Below are positions 27,781 to 36,552 of a stretch of DNA of 64,000 nucleotides, piece after piece. The DNA is taken from assembly GCA_024640365.1 (NCBI GenBank), contig JAHEFE010000011.1, positions 17,266 to 81,265 on the forward strand, given 5' to 3'. Each line of letters opens with the position of its first letter. The first letter of the stretch is position 1. Source of the DNA: Woeseiaceae bacterium (GTDB taxonomy: Bacteria > Pseudomonadota > Gammaproteobacteria > Steroidobacterales > Woeseiaceae). The position numbers and the translations under genes were made by a program. Under the pieces are notes generated by a model. That model made no database searches. It worked only from the letters and a program-made list of their open reading frames with translations, and was not told the origin of the DNA.

Positions 27781-28013
27781 TGCCTCTTCCTCCATTCCGG
27801 TGACTCGTTATCCAAAATGACTTCCAGTGATTCGAGTCGAGTTTCAATTCTCTGGGACAGACTCCACAGATCCTGCATTAACTGCTCATCACCACCTGAT
27901 ATTTCGCGCATCTGTTTCCACTTGGTTATGAAGTGCAAAATAATCAGAAACGGTGCCGGAATTGCCAGAAAAACAATTAACGCGACTAATGCCAAATGCG
28001 ATACAGAGTCCAT
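27777..28013 (-). CDS. pspB: Phage shock protein B
   Basis: A 78-residue PspB: one N-terminal membrane helix (about 5-28), then a soluble helical part ending in IETRLESLEVILDNESPEWRKRQ, which matches the family C-terminus (LExIL...PxWR). It is an inner-membrane sensor that acts with PspC. The ATG at 28013 lies three bases after the pspA stop, with GGTGAG upstream; a GTG one codon earlier is possible. Confidence 0.92.
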   Translation of the reverse strand: MDSVSHLALVALIVFLAIPAPFLIILHFITKWKQMREISGGDEQLMQDLWSLSQRIETRLESLEVILDNESPEWRKRQ

Positions 28014-28016
28014 CAC

Positions 28017-28703
28017 TTACTCACCACCGCTCGTCGCGGATTTATGAGCTGCGACCCGTTGCTTCAATTCGTCAAACTCTTTGCCAATTGACTCCTCGGC
28101 CTCCAGCCCTGCGAATTCATGATGCAAATCCTTGGGTAGGCCCAGGTCATAAGCCTCGATTCGACCCTCAACATCGTCTATGCGACGGGTATATTGCTCA
28201 AAGCGAACAAGCGCATCGTCGATTTTGTAGTCGTGAATCTTGCGTCGCGCCGCGAGCCTGCTGGTCGCAGTTTTATGTCGAGATAACAAAGCTTTCTGCC
28301 TGACTTTGGCATCCTTCAACTTGCTCTCGAGCTTGGCAATATCTTCGTTAAGTTTTGCCAGACCGTCATCAACAGCAGCGTAGTCACTTTTCAACGCGTC
28401 CACTGCAGCAGCCGTGCGTGACTTTTCAACTAACGCCGCTTTTGCCAGGTCCTCACGACCTTTACGCAAAGCTAGCTCCGCCTTCGCGTCCCAGTCATCG
28501 ACTTCGCCCTCGATAGCGGCAAGCTTTCTATTCAGATCCTTTTTATCAGCGATCGACCGCGCCGCTGCCGAGCGAACCTCAACCAGCGTATCCTCCATTT
28601 CCTGAATCATCAGGCGAACGATTTTTTCCGGATCTTCCGCCTTGTCCAGGATCGCGTTGATATTGGAGTTCACGATGTCACTGAATCTCGTGAATATGCC
28701 CAT
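28017..28703 (-). CDS. pspA: Phage shock protein A (ESCRT-III/Vipp1 family)
   Basis: A 228-residue PspA, close to the 222 of E. coli. The N-terminal amphipathic segment MGIFTRFSDIVNSNINAILDKAEDPEK is characteristic, and the rest is almost entirely coiled coil. PspA binds and inhibits PspF when the envelope is intact and coats damaged inner membrane under stress, conserving proton motive force. First gene of the operon pspA-pspB-pspC-pspC2-pspB2, behind a sigma-54 promoter and divergent from pspF. Confidence 0.96.
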   Translation of the reverse strand: MGIFTRFSDIVNSNINAILDKAEDPEKIVRLMIQEMEDTLVEVRSAAARSIADKKDLNRKLAAIEGEVDDWDAKAELALRKGREDLAKAALVEKSRTAAAVDALKSDYAAVDDGLAKLNEDIAKLESKLKDAKVRQKALLSRHKTATSRLAARRKIHDYKIDDALVRFEQYTRRIDDVEGRIEAYDLGLPKDLHHEFAGLEAEESIGKEFDELKQRVAAHKSATSGGE

Positions 28704-28741
28704 GTGTTTGTCCTCTGGAATTAGTAAGTACAGCTACTACA

Positions 28742-28760
28742 AAGCACATTCCGTGCCAAC
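28742..28760 (-). promoter_or_regulatory. Sigma-54 promoter of the psp operon
   Basis: Read on the minus strand, TTGGCACG (-24 element) is followed by GTGCTT (-12 element), with exactly ten bases between the invariant GG and GC. The predicted start of transcription lies near 28732, about 29 bases ahead of pspA. PspF, encoded divergently at 28892, is the expected activator. The AT-rich stretch 28795-28890 is where its upstream sites and any IHF site would lie. Confidence 0.88.
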
Positions 28761-28891
28761 TGCTTAACCACTCGATAACTGTCTGTTTTAATAGAATATT
28801 TTGTAGGAACTTTTTGGCTAGTCCAATACTGAGATATGGTGGTTTTTAATAATTATTATTACTTTTCACCATTTTTTATTATTATTGACCG

Positions 28892-29920
28892 ATGAATCGC
28901 CCAACCCAACCGATCATTGGTGAAGCACCCTCCTTCCTCGAGATGCTGGAGCATGTGTCACGTGCCGCGCCACTAAACAAGCCGCTTCTGCTGGTCGGTG
29001 AGCGAGGAACCGGAAAGGAACTCCTGGCAAGCCGCCTGCACTTTCTGTCGGGTCGTTGGGAACAACCGCTGGTCAAAGTCAACTGCGCCGCACTCACAGA
29101 ATCGATCCTTGAATCCGAATTATTTGGCCATGAAGCTGGTGCCTTCACCGGCGCCCTCAAGCAACATGTTGGTCACTTCGAGCGCGCCGACGGAGGCACG
29201 CTAGTGCTAGACGAACTCGCAACTATTCCTTTACGTATGCAAGAGAAGATTCTGCGGGTCATCGAATACGGTGAGCTACAACGAGTGGGCGGCAGTGACA
29301 CAATCAACGTGGACGTGCGCATAGTTGGATCTACGAACGAGGATCTGGAAGGCCTGGTTAACGAGAAGCGCTTTCGAGCTGACTTACTGGATCGTTTGGC
29401 GTTCGACGTTATAACCGTGCCGCCGTTGCGCGAACGTCTGGAGGATATCCTGCCCCTGGCCTACGCATTTGCGGTGAATATGGCAAGTGAGTTGAAGCAG
29501 GAGTTCTTTGCGGGTTTTAGCGCGAGAGCTGCGTCTGCGCTGCTCCGCTATAGCTGGCCCGGCAATGTACGGGAGCTTAAGAACACAGTGGAAAGGTCCG
29601 TGTACAAAGCCAAGCGTGCCGATAAACAGATAAACGAGATTTCCTTTGATCCGTTTGCATCGCCGTATCGGCTGACGAGCGCGCCCGCAGCAAGCAAAGA
29701 CGTAACCCAATTGCCGAAAAAAGTAGCTGGCCCGCAATTCCCGATCAACCTTGAACGGCTAGTTTCCCAGAATGAAAAAGAATTAATTGGGGCAGCACTT
29801 GAAAAATCTCGCTACAACCAGCGTCTAGCGGCCAACTTGTTGGGGCTTAGCTATAATCAGTTACGTAGCCGCATTAAGAAATATCAGCTGGCCACAAACG
29901 CGGCGGCAAGACCTCAATAG
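28892..29920 (+). CDS. pspF: Psp operon transcriptional activator PspF
   Basis: A 342-residue sigma-54 enhancer-binding protein without a receiver domain, as expected for PspF. The AAA+ domain shows Walker A GERGTGKE (36-43), the sigma-54 contact loop GAFTGA (83-88), Walker B LVLDEL (104-109) and the arginine-finger region FRADLLDRL. A Fis-type helix-turn-helix ends the protein (RYNQRLAANLLGLSYNQLRSRIKKY). It activates the divergent psp operon and is restrained by PspA. Confidence 0.96.
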   Translation: MNRPTQPIIGEAPSFLEMLEHVSRAAPLNKPLLLVGERGTGKELLASRLHFLSGRWEQPLVKVNCAALTESILESELFGHEAGAFTGALKQHVGHFERADGGTLVLDELATIPLRMQEKILRVIEYGELQRVGGSDTINVDVRIVGSTNEDLEGLVNEKRFRADLLDRLAFDVITVPPLRERLEDILPLAYAFAVNMASELKQEFFAGFSARAASALLRYSWPGNVRELKNTVERSVYKAKRADKQINEISFDPFASPYRLTSAPAASKDVTQLPKKVAGPQFPINLERLVSQNEKELIGAALEKSRYNQRLAANLLGLSYNQLRSRIKKYQLATNAAARPQ

Positions 29921-29957
29921 CAGTCAATGATAGCAAATTTTTTTTGCGGCCCGCTAA

Positions 29958-30884
29958 TTAGCTGTCATCGCGGTAACGGCGCACATAAATTGCCGCTGCG
30001 ACGAACAAGCCACACACCATTAACCCAAGATATAACCCCGAGTCAGTCATAAAACCCATGATATCCAAGTGGCTAAGCAGATTGACAGAATCAATTTGCT
30101 GACCAAGAGATTGCGGATCTTCCACCATATTCTTGATGCTGGCCCAATCTTCTGCCTTTACCAGCGGCATATCCCGCATGCGCCCCTGGATAGCCGTAAA
30201 GAACAAATGAGATCCAAAAAACAGCCTCTCAAGCATCGGCAGCATTACCAACGGCACAAATGCCATCAATAACGGATTGCGCTTTACAAAACCGGACACG
30301 AACAGATACCAACCTACAAATGGCGCAGACCATATTGCTGAGGCTATGGCCAGGTAAGCAGTTGCCACCCACACCTGGAACAATGGTGCGGGCTGCCAGA
30401 TAAGGAGCCAAGGACTGGCGTTGCGCGCCATCAGCCAGCCGCTGGAAATCAGCATTACGATTATCTGAGTCATTGCGATGATCAATACTGTTACCAGCGG
30501 AATCAGAACAATTGCCGTAAGCAACTTCGAAATAACGGCGTCAGCGTCCGTTACAGGCAAAGAACGCCAGAAAAGAATGCTTCGATCCTTGCGCTCTGCA
30601 TATAACGCATCCAGTGAATAGAACGTAATCAGGATAGCCATAGGTATCAGGAAAAACGGCAGGGTGCCCGCCAGCAATCCGGTTACGGCAGCAGCTCTAT
30701 GAACCTCCCCCAGATTGGTCACACCGAGCAAAGCCAAGTCGGCAATGTCGTCGTTAACAACCAGGGTCAGGGAGCCCGTTAGTGCGCCAAGGCTTACCAG
30801 CAACGCAATGACTAGCGGCGTAACGTAAATCGAACGATGCTCCCAGACTTCGCGCTGCAACAGAGCAATTTGGTTTCTGATCAT
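29958..30884 (-). CDS. ABC transporter permease (ABC-2 type, YtrC/D-like)
   Basis: A 308-residue membrane protein with about six hydrophobic segments. The N-terminal motif QREVWEHRSIYVTPLVIALL, DALYAERKDRSILFWRSLPVTDADAVISKLL and GFVKRNPLLMAFVPLVML are typical of ABC-2 permeases paired with GntR/YtrA regulators. Its ATG overlaps the ATPase stop by four bases. The substrate is unknown; relatives respond to cell-wall antibiotics. Confidence 0.88.
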   Translation of the reverse strand: MIRNQIALLQREVWEHRSIYVTPLVIALLVSLGALTGSLTLVVNDDIADLALLGVTNLGEVHRAAAVTGLLAGTLPFFLIPMAILITFYSLDALYAERKDRSILFWRSLPVTDADAVISKLLTAIVLIPLVTVLIIAMTQIIVMLISSGWLMARNASPWLLIWQPAPLFQVWVATAYLAIASAIWSAPFVGWYLFVSGFVKRNPLLMAFVPLVMLPMLERLFFGSHLFFTAIQGRMRDMPLVKAEDWASIKNMVEDPQSLGQQIDSVNLLSHLDIMGFMTDSGLYLGLMVCGLFVAAAIYVRRYRDDS

Positions 30885-31738
30885 GCCGCCGCTCCTTTAA
30901 CTTTCGCCACGAACAGATCCGCAATCGCGGGTGTCCGCAATTCGCCAAACTCCGTCAACATTGATCGTTCAACGCCTTCAAACGTCATTATCTTTTTGCC
31001 GAAAACATCGTGTTCGAAAATAGGTCGGAAGCGACGCGCTGCTTCAGCCTTCTCACCACTCGCCATAAGCTCGACGAATTGAGCAGGCAAATCTTCCATT
31101 TTCGCGTCCAGAACCAGACGACCATTGTTAATGAACATTACATCTGTCAATAGGTTTTCGATTTCTTCAACCTGATGCGTGGTAATTAGAATAGTTTTCT
31201 CGCCATCGAAATAGTCGCTCAGAATATTGCTGTAAAATTCTTTTCGAAAAATAATATCAAGCCCAATGGTTGGCTCATCAAGCACCAGGAATTTCGCGTC
31301 AATAGCAATGATAATTGAGAGGTGTAGCTGGGTGACCATTCCCTTGGACAACTCACGAACCTTCGCTCCGGGAGTTACTTTAGTGTCAAGTAACAAGCGC
31401 TCCGCCTTGGAACGTGAAAAGTTTGGATGGATGGTTTCTATAAAGTCGAGTAGCTGAGAAACCTTGATCCAACGAGGTAACACCGCAACATCAGCGATAA
31501 AACAAATGTTCTGCATTAACTCTTTACGTTGTTTGAATGGATCCAAACCGAGCACGGATAGTTCGCCCTCGCAATCGGTCAGGCCCAGGATCGCTTTGAG
31601 AAGGGTTGTTTTACCTGCACCGTTTGGTCCAATGAGGCCACTGATTTTGCCAGAGTCAATTTGAAAACTGACATTATCAACGGCATTAACACTGCCAAAG
31701 GACTTACAGATATTTTTGGCACTAACGATAACGCTCAT
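30881..31738 (-). CDS. ABC transporter ATP-binding protein (YtrB-like)
   Basis: A 285-residue ABC ATPase. Walker A is GPNGAGKTTLLKAILG (near residue 37), the signature is the degenerate VRELSKGMVTQLHLSIIIA, Walker B FLVLDEPTIGLD, and the H-loop TTHQVEEIE. The SKGM signature instead of SGGQ is common in YtrB-like subunits. It overlaps both neighbours by four bases, so regulator, ATPase and permease form one tight operon. Confidence 0.93.
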   Translation of the reverse strand: MSVIVSAKNICKSFGSVNAVDNVSFQIDSGKISGLIGPNGAGKTTLLKAILGLTDCEGELSVLGLDPFKQRKELMQNICFIADVAVLPRWIKVSQLLDFIETIHPNFSRSKAERLLLDTKVTPGAKVRELSKGMVTQLHLSIIIAIDAKFLVLDEPTIGLDIIFRKEFYSNILSDYFDGEKTILITTHQVEEIENLLTDVMFINNGRLVLDAKMEDLPAQFVELMASGEKAEAARRFRPIFEHDVFGKKIMTFEGVERSMLTEFGELRTPAIADLFVAKVKGAAA

Positions 31739-32136
31739 TCAGAGCCTCCTTCGCTGTCCGCTGAGTCCTCAGCTCCAAGCAAATCCGCCGGCTCCAAACC
31801 AAGTCGTTTTATGGTCGCCTGAATTTCGGGCCACTCCTGGTCAATAAATCGACTGCGCTCATCTTTAAGTAACTGCCTAAATGCACCGTCCGTAACAAAC
31901 ATACCGAGGCCCCGCCTCTTCTCGACCAGCCCCTCGTCAACCAACTCCTGGTAGCCCTTTAAAACGGTCAAGGGATTAAGACGATAATCGGCGGCGACAT
32001 TCCTTACGGACGGCAAAGCATCGCCATCCTTAAGAATGCGCTCCAGAATCATCGCGACAACTCGATCACGCAGCTGCCGGTAAATCGGCAGGTTATCGCT
32101 CCATTGTTCATCCATTGACTGTCCAATACTCGACAT
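31735..32136 (-). CDS. GntR family regulator, YtrA subfamily
   Basis: A 133-residue regulator with an N-terminal winged helix (PIYRQLRDRVVAMILERILKDGDALPSVRNVAADYRLNPLTVLKGYQELVDEGLVEKRRGLGMFV, split here into its helices by position 15-80) and a short C-terminal dimerisation helix pair, as in YtrA. It should repress its own ABC transporter operon and be released by cell-envelope stress ligands. A strong palindrome at 32633-32654 is a candidate operator. An in-frame ATG seven codons in is an alternative start. Confidence 0.92.
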   Translation of the reverse strand: MSSIGQSMDEQWSDNLPIYRQLRDRVVAMILERILKDGDALPSVRNVAADYRLNPLTVLKGYQELVDEGLVEKRRGLGMFVTDGAFRQLLKDERSRFIDQEWPEIQATIKRLGLEPADLLGAEDSADSEGGSE

Positions 32137-32266
32137 AAGGCTGGCTCATAATGCGTTCGTGGTCTGAAAAATTCAAAATAAATGTTGTTCGTACAGATTT
32201 CACCAGCTGCGATGATGCTACGTCTTAAGCTCTGACCATCTGGCTCCGTGGTTTACCATAGTTTGA

Positions 32267-32578
32267 TCAGGGGCGCGCCTCATTAACAAGAGCGCTAATC
32301 ACGTTCTCTGCAATCCGCTTTTGAACCTTCGCGTCATCCCATCCTTGTAATTGAATGCCAATAGCCAGCCCGTTATCGCCATAGCCAGCGTCTGACTGTT
32401 GAGGACTCTCGGAAGTTACTTCTGTCGCAGGCATACCGTGTTCCAGGGTCGACATACTCCACTGCGAACCGACAGAGTCCGTGGTACCGGCATGAGCGGC
32501 GACAAAAGCAATAACTAACAAAGCCAATACGGACACACCCAGCCAACTGTCCAAGTTTTCCAATAACTGCCTGTTCAT
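32267..32578 (-). CDS. Small single-pass membrane protein upstream of the YtrA operon
   Basis: A 103-residue protein I do not recognise. One membrane helix (about residues 13-30) is followed by an apparently periplasmic domain rich in Ser, Gly and Gln, ending with a helix (DAKVQKRIAENVISALVNEARP). AAGGAG lies at proper spacing before the ATG. It is 130 bases upstream of the GntR gene on the same strand and just downstream of the palindrome, so it is probably the first gene of that operon. Confidence 0.65.
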   Translation of the reverse strand: MNRQLLENLDSWLGVSVLALLVIAFVAAHAGTTDSVGSQWSMSTLEHGMPATEVTSESPQQSDAGYGDNGLAIGIQLQGWDDAKVQKRIAENVISALVNEARP

Positions 32579-32632
32579 CAGTGGTCTCCTTGCAGGCTTT
32601 AGCGCCCATGCGACCGTTTTAATAGTGACGTA

Positions 32633-32654
32633 GTGTTATAGTTGACTATAACAC
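32633..32654. promoter_or_regulatory. 22-bp palindrome, candidate GntR/YtrA operator
   Basis: Two perfect 10-base arms, GTGTTATAGT and ACTATAACAC, separated by TG. It sits 55 bases ahead of the small membrane protein gene that leads into the ytrA-like operon. GntR regulators bind such two-fold symmetric sites, so autoregulation is the natural reading, but binding is inferred. Confidence 0.65.
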
Positions 32655-32869
32655 CTAAAACAATATTTACAAGTCCTTCTGTATAAATCAACAATATTGG
32701 CCGAGAAAACGGCTCAAATTGGCTTAAATAGGTGTATTCCGCAGTAAATTTTCCGGCCAAAACGGCCCTTAAATGGTGCCTGAAAATGTTACCAGTGGTA
32801 AAATCTTGCGCTGCAACATCAGAATCCTTTCCAATATTTCATGCAGTCACTGCTGCCAGGACTTCAATA

Positions 32870-33847
32870 ATGAAAACACCCGTGCGCGTCACTATTACCG
32901 GTGCTGCCGGCCAAATCGGCTATCAGCTCGCATTCCGTATTGCCTCAGGACAGATGCTCGGAGCCGATCAACCGGTCATTCTTCAGCTCTTGGAAATAGC
33001 TCCTGCACTGCCAGCATTAAATGGTGTGCAAATGGAGCTCAACGATTGCGCGTTTCCGACATTAGCCGGCATTGTTGCAACTGACGATCCCAACGTAGCT
33101 TTTAAAGATACCGATTTCGCCCTGCTCGTAGGTGCACAACCACGCGGACCAGGCATGGAGCGCAGCGACCTCTTGCAGGCGAACGCCAAAATTTTCTCGG
33201 TCCAGGGCAAAGCGATGAATAAGCATGCCCGTCGCGACGTTCGCGTACTGGTGGTGGGCAACCCGGCCAACACGAATGCTTTAATTGCACAATCCAATGC
33301 GCCTGATCTTGATCCCGCAAACTTCACAGCGATGACCAGGCTGGATCACAATCGAGCATTAGCTCAGCTAGCCAGCAAACTGTCATGTCATGTCACCGAC
33401 ATTCGGCAAATGGCAATCTGGGGAAATCACTCCGCGACGCAGTATCCGGACATAAGTCATGCCGAAGTGCGTGGCAAGGCCGCCACAACACTGGTGGACA
33501 AGCCGTGGCTGACAGATACCTTTATCCCAACGGTGCAACAACGAGGCGCTGCGATCATTAAGGCACGTGGAGCGTCATCCGCCGCATCTGCTGCATCGGC
33601 AGCGATCGACCACATGCGCGACTGGGCACTCGGTTCGCCGGCCAATGACTGGGTTAGCATGGCCGTTCCCGCAGATGGCAGTTACGGCATTTCGGAAGGC
33701 GTCATTTACTCGTTCCCGGTTCGCTGCAAGGGCGGTAAGTATGAAATTATCCAGGGCCTTGATATCAGTGACTTCAGCCGCAAACGCATGGATGCGACGG
33801 CCGCTGAATTGCGTGAAGAACGCGCAGCAATCGAAGAGTTGCTGTAA
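32870..33847 (+). CDS. mdh: Malate dehydrogenase
   Basis: A 325-residue NAD-dependent malate dehydrogenase of the 320-330 residue type, oxidising malate to oxaloacetate in the TCA cycle. The Rossmann motif is [17 protein letters not shown], the substrate loop [14 protein letters not shown], then [11 protein letters not shown], and the catalytic histidine lies in [13 protein letters not shown] start at ATG 32870 ([11 protein letters not shown]), which begins the Rossmann strand and follows CCAGGA; the open frame extends upstream without support. A strong hairpin follows the stop. Confidence 0.96.
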   Translation: MKTPVRVTITGAAGQIGYQLAFRIASGQMLGADQPVILQLLEIAPALPALNGVQMELNDCAFPTLAGIVATDDPNVAFKDTDFALLVGAQPRGPGMERSDLLQANAKIFSVQGKAMNKHARRDVRVLVVGNPANTNALIAQSNAPDLDPANFTAMTRLDHNRALAQLASKLSCHVTDIRQMAIWGNHSATQYPDISHAEVRGKAATTLVDKPWLTDTFIPTVQQRGAAIIKARGASSAASAASAAIDHMRDWALGSPANDWVSMAVPADGSYGISEGVIYSFPVRCKGGKYEIIQGLDISDFSRKRMDATAAELREERAAIEELL

Positions 33848-33861
33848 GAGCTAGGGATATC

Positions 33862-33889
33862 ACCACAGGGCGGTACGCCGTCCTGTGGT
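33862..33889 (+). terminator. Strong hairpin after mdh
   Basis: A 12-bp stem (ACCACAGG paired with CCTGTGGT, extended by GCGG/CCGT with one wobble) closed by the loop TACG. No T-run follows, so it may end transcription inefficiently or stabilise the mdh message. Confidence 0.55.
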
Positions 33890-33995
33890 ATCAGCTATAC
33901 GCGAGTGCTAGTCTTTAGGCGCTTACGTAGATCCGTGCTTTTAGGGGGAGCATGGCAGATCAATAACTTCGCCAATCGCTATTGAGGAAGATACC

Positions 33996-36542
33996 GTGCT
34001 TGCCACCTTTATGATCAGTCTGTTTTGGTTCCTGTTGTTTTTCGGCGGCGCAATTTACCTCGCGTACCGGCGAATTGACCTCCTCACATCGACAATCGCA
34101 GCCGGCGCGGCAATAGCCGTATACACATATTATGGCCACGGCCCATGGCTATGGAAGTTATTTCTCTGGGTTCTTTTCGCCGCACTTCTGCTTCCGAATT
34201 TCCGTGATTTCCGCCGTGTAAAAATAACGAAAAAGTTATTGGACGTGTACCGCGGCATGCTGCCTAAAATGTCGGATACCGAACGCGAAGCCCTGGAAGC
34301 AGGCAGCGTTTGGTGGGACGGTGAGTTATTTTCTGGCAAACCGGACTGGAATCTACTGGTAAAGCAACCAGCTCCATTGTTATCAGACGAAGAACAAGCC
34401 TTCATCGACGGCCCCTGCGAAGAGCTCTGCAGCATGCTGCACGACTGGGAAGTATCACACGAACTTCATGACTTGCCCGAATCTGTCTGGGCGTTCATCA
34501 AAGAGAAAAGATTCTTCGCCCTGATCATTCCGAAAAAATACGGCGGTCTCGAATTTTCGGCTTACGCCAATGCAATGATCATTACGAAACTCGCCAGCCG
34601 CAGTGCGATAGCATCCAGCACCGTTGGCGTACCCAACTCCCTGGGGCCGGCAGAGTTACTTTTACATTACGGAACTGAAGATCAAAAAGATCATTATTTG
34701 CCCGGACTCGCCAGTGGCGCAGAAATTCCATGTTTTGCATTAACGTCGCCGCAAGCCGGATCTGACGCCGCTGCTCTTATCGACAACGGCGTAGTTTGCA
34801 AAGGCAACTGGGAAGGCAAAGAGATTATCGGCATTCGGCTAAACTGGGATAAGCGCTATATAACGCTGGCCCCTGTCGCCACGGTACTCGGCCTGGCATT
34901 CAAACTCTATGATCCGGAACGCTTGATTGGCGATCAGGAGGAATACGGAATTACTGCCGCGCTGATACCAACCAAGACGAGAGGCGTCACTATCGGCCGG
35001 CGCCATAACCCGCTATCTATAGCCTTCCTCAATGGTCCAACTACCGGCAAAGATGTATTCGTGCCCCTCGACTTCATTATCGGAGGACAGGAAAATGCCG
35101 GCAAGGGTTGGAAAATGTTAGTCGAACTGCTCTCTGTTGGTCGAGCCATTACACTGCCGTCATCGGGCTGTGGCGGCGGTCAGGCCGCTACTTACGCAAC
35201 GGGGGCATATGCCCAGTTACGTCGGCAATTCAATACTCCTATCGCCAACTTTGATGGCGTTGGTGACGCCCTGACACGTATCGCCGGACATACTTACATT
35301 ATGAACGCAGCCGTGTCGGTTACGTCCAATGCGATAGACCAAGGTGAAAAGCCCGCCGTACCAGCGGCCATTCTCAAATACCACTGCACTGAAATGGCAC
35401 GCAAAGTCGCAATCGACGCCATGGACATACATGGTGGCAAGGGAGTCATGCTTGGGCCAAAAAATTACCTGGGCCGCGGCTACATGGCAGCGCCGATTGC
35501 GATTACAGTCGAAGGGGCTAACATCCTGACTCGCAGCCTGATCATATTTGGGCAGGGCGCAATTCGTTGCCACCCATTTGTACTGCGCGAACTTGAGGCG
35601 GCGCAAGACGAGAACACCGAACGGGGCCTGGCGGAATTTGACAGTGCATTATTCGGGCATGTCGGATACGCCGTTAGCAACATGGCTCGCGCATTCTGGC
35701 TGGCGCTCACCCACGCCAAGTTCAGCGAAGTACCTTTAAACACACCAACTCGTCGCTACTACCAGAACATCAATCGCTATAGCGCAGCTTTTGCACTCGC
35801 AACGGATTTCGCCATGCTGACGCTTGGCGGCAAACTGAAGCAAAAAGAACTGTTGTCGGCGCGCCTTGGGGATGTGCTCAGTTCAATGTATCTCGCCTCG
35901 TCAGTTCTCAAGCATTTCGAAAATCAAGGGCGCAAAGCGGCCGACCTGCCGTTGGTTGAATGGGCTATTCGCACACTCATGTATCAGGCTCAGGAACAAC
36001 TGCACAGTTTTCTGCGCAACTTCCCGAACCGACCTGTAGCCATTTTTCTTCGCTTCTTGATATTCCCTCGCGGCAGGACCTATTCAGCTCCAACCGACAG
36101 GTTGGTTGGTAAGATTGTTGACCTGGTTACGCAACCCTCCGAAGCCCGTGAGAGGCTCAGCGCACAGGCGTATACGACTATCGAACCAGGCAATCCTCTG
36201 GGCTTGCTTCAAGAAGCGCTGGTTCTTGGCGAAGTCATTGAACCGCTGCGCCAAAAGCTGCGCCAGGCCCACAAGGAAGGACTCGTTAAGGCAGAATATT
36301 TGCCGTACCAGGTTGAGCAAGCCAAAAACGCGGAAATCATTTCCGCACATGAAGCCGACCAATTGTTGCAATTTCACGAAAAAGTACTGGCCATTACAGC
36401 CGTTGACGATTTCGATATGAACGAATTTCGTAAACGCGTCGAAGAACCGAAAAGAGCGTCCCCCAAGAAGAAAGCGACCGCCAAAAGCCCTCCAAAGAAA
36501 CGAGCCTCGAGTAAAGCCGTGAAAGAACCAAGCTCGGAATAA
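33996..36542 (+). CDS. fadE: Acyl-CoA dehydrogenase, FadE type
   Basis: An 848-residue membrane-associated FadE-like acyl-CoA dehydrogenase, first step of fatty acid beta-oxidation. Two or three N-terminal hydrophobic segments (about 1-70) precede the dehydrogenase core (about 130-560; FALIIPKKYGGLEFSAYAN, CFALTSPQAGSDAA, MDIHGGKGVMLGPKNYLGR) and the FadE-specific C-terminal domain (to about 815). The start is GTG 33996, with GAGGAAG seven bases upstream. The last 30 or so residues are a Lys/Ala/Ser/Pro tail (PKKKATAKSPPKKRA) not expected in E. coli FadE. Confidence 0.94.
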   Translation: MLATFMISLFWFLLFFGGAIYLAYRRIDLLTSTIAAGAAIAVYTYYGHGPWLWKLFLWVLFAALLLPNFRDFRRVKITKKLLDVYRGMLPKMSDTEREALEAGSVWWDGELFSGKPDWNLLVKQPAPLLSDEEQAFIDGPCEELCSMLHDWEVSHELHDLPESVWAFIKEKRFFALIIPKKYGGLEFSAYANAMIITKLASRSAIASSTVGVPNSLGPAELLLHYGTEDQKDHYLPGLASGAEIPCFALTSPQAGSDAAALIDNGVVCKGNWEGKEIIGIRLNWDKRYITLAPVATVLGLAFKLYDPERLIGDQEEYGITAALIPTKTRGVTIGRRHNPLSIAFLNGPTTGKDVFVPLDFIIGGQENAGKGWKMLVELLSVGRAITLPSSGCGGGQAATYATGAYAQLRRQFNTPIANFDGVGDALTRIAGHTYIMNAAVSVTSNAIDQGEKPAVPAAILKYHCTEMARKVAIDAMDIHGGKGVMLGPKNYLGRGYMAAPIAITVEGANILTRSLIIFGQGAIRCHPFVLRELEAAQDENTERGLAEFDSALFGHVGYAVSNMARAFWLALTHAKFSEVPLNTPTRRYYQNINRYSAAFALATDFAMLTLGGKLKQKELLSARLGDVLSSMYLASSVLKHFENQGRKAADLPLVEWAIRTLMYQAQEQLHSFLRNFPNRPVAIFLRFLIFPRGRTYSAPTDRLVGKIVDLVTQPSEARERLSAQAYTTIEPGNPLGLLQEALVLGEVIEPLRQKLRQAHKEGLVKAEYLPYQVEQAKNAEIISAHEADQLLQFHEKVLAITAVDDFDMNEFRKRVEEPKRASPKKKATAKSPPKKRASSKAVKEPSSE

Positions 36543-36552
36543 TCAGGCAATC

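Noticed and set aside
29930..29957. T-run at the pspF/permease boundary, considered as a terminator.
   Set aside because: Only a weak GCAAA/TTTGC pairing precedes the T-run; no stable stem.
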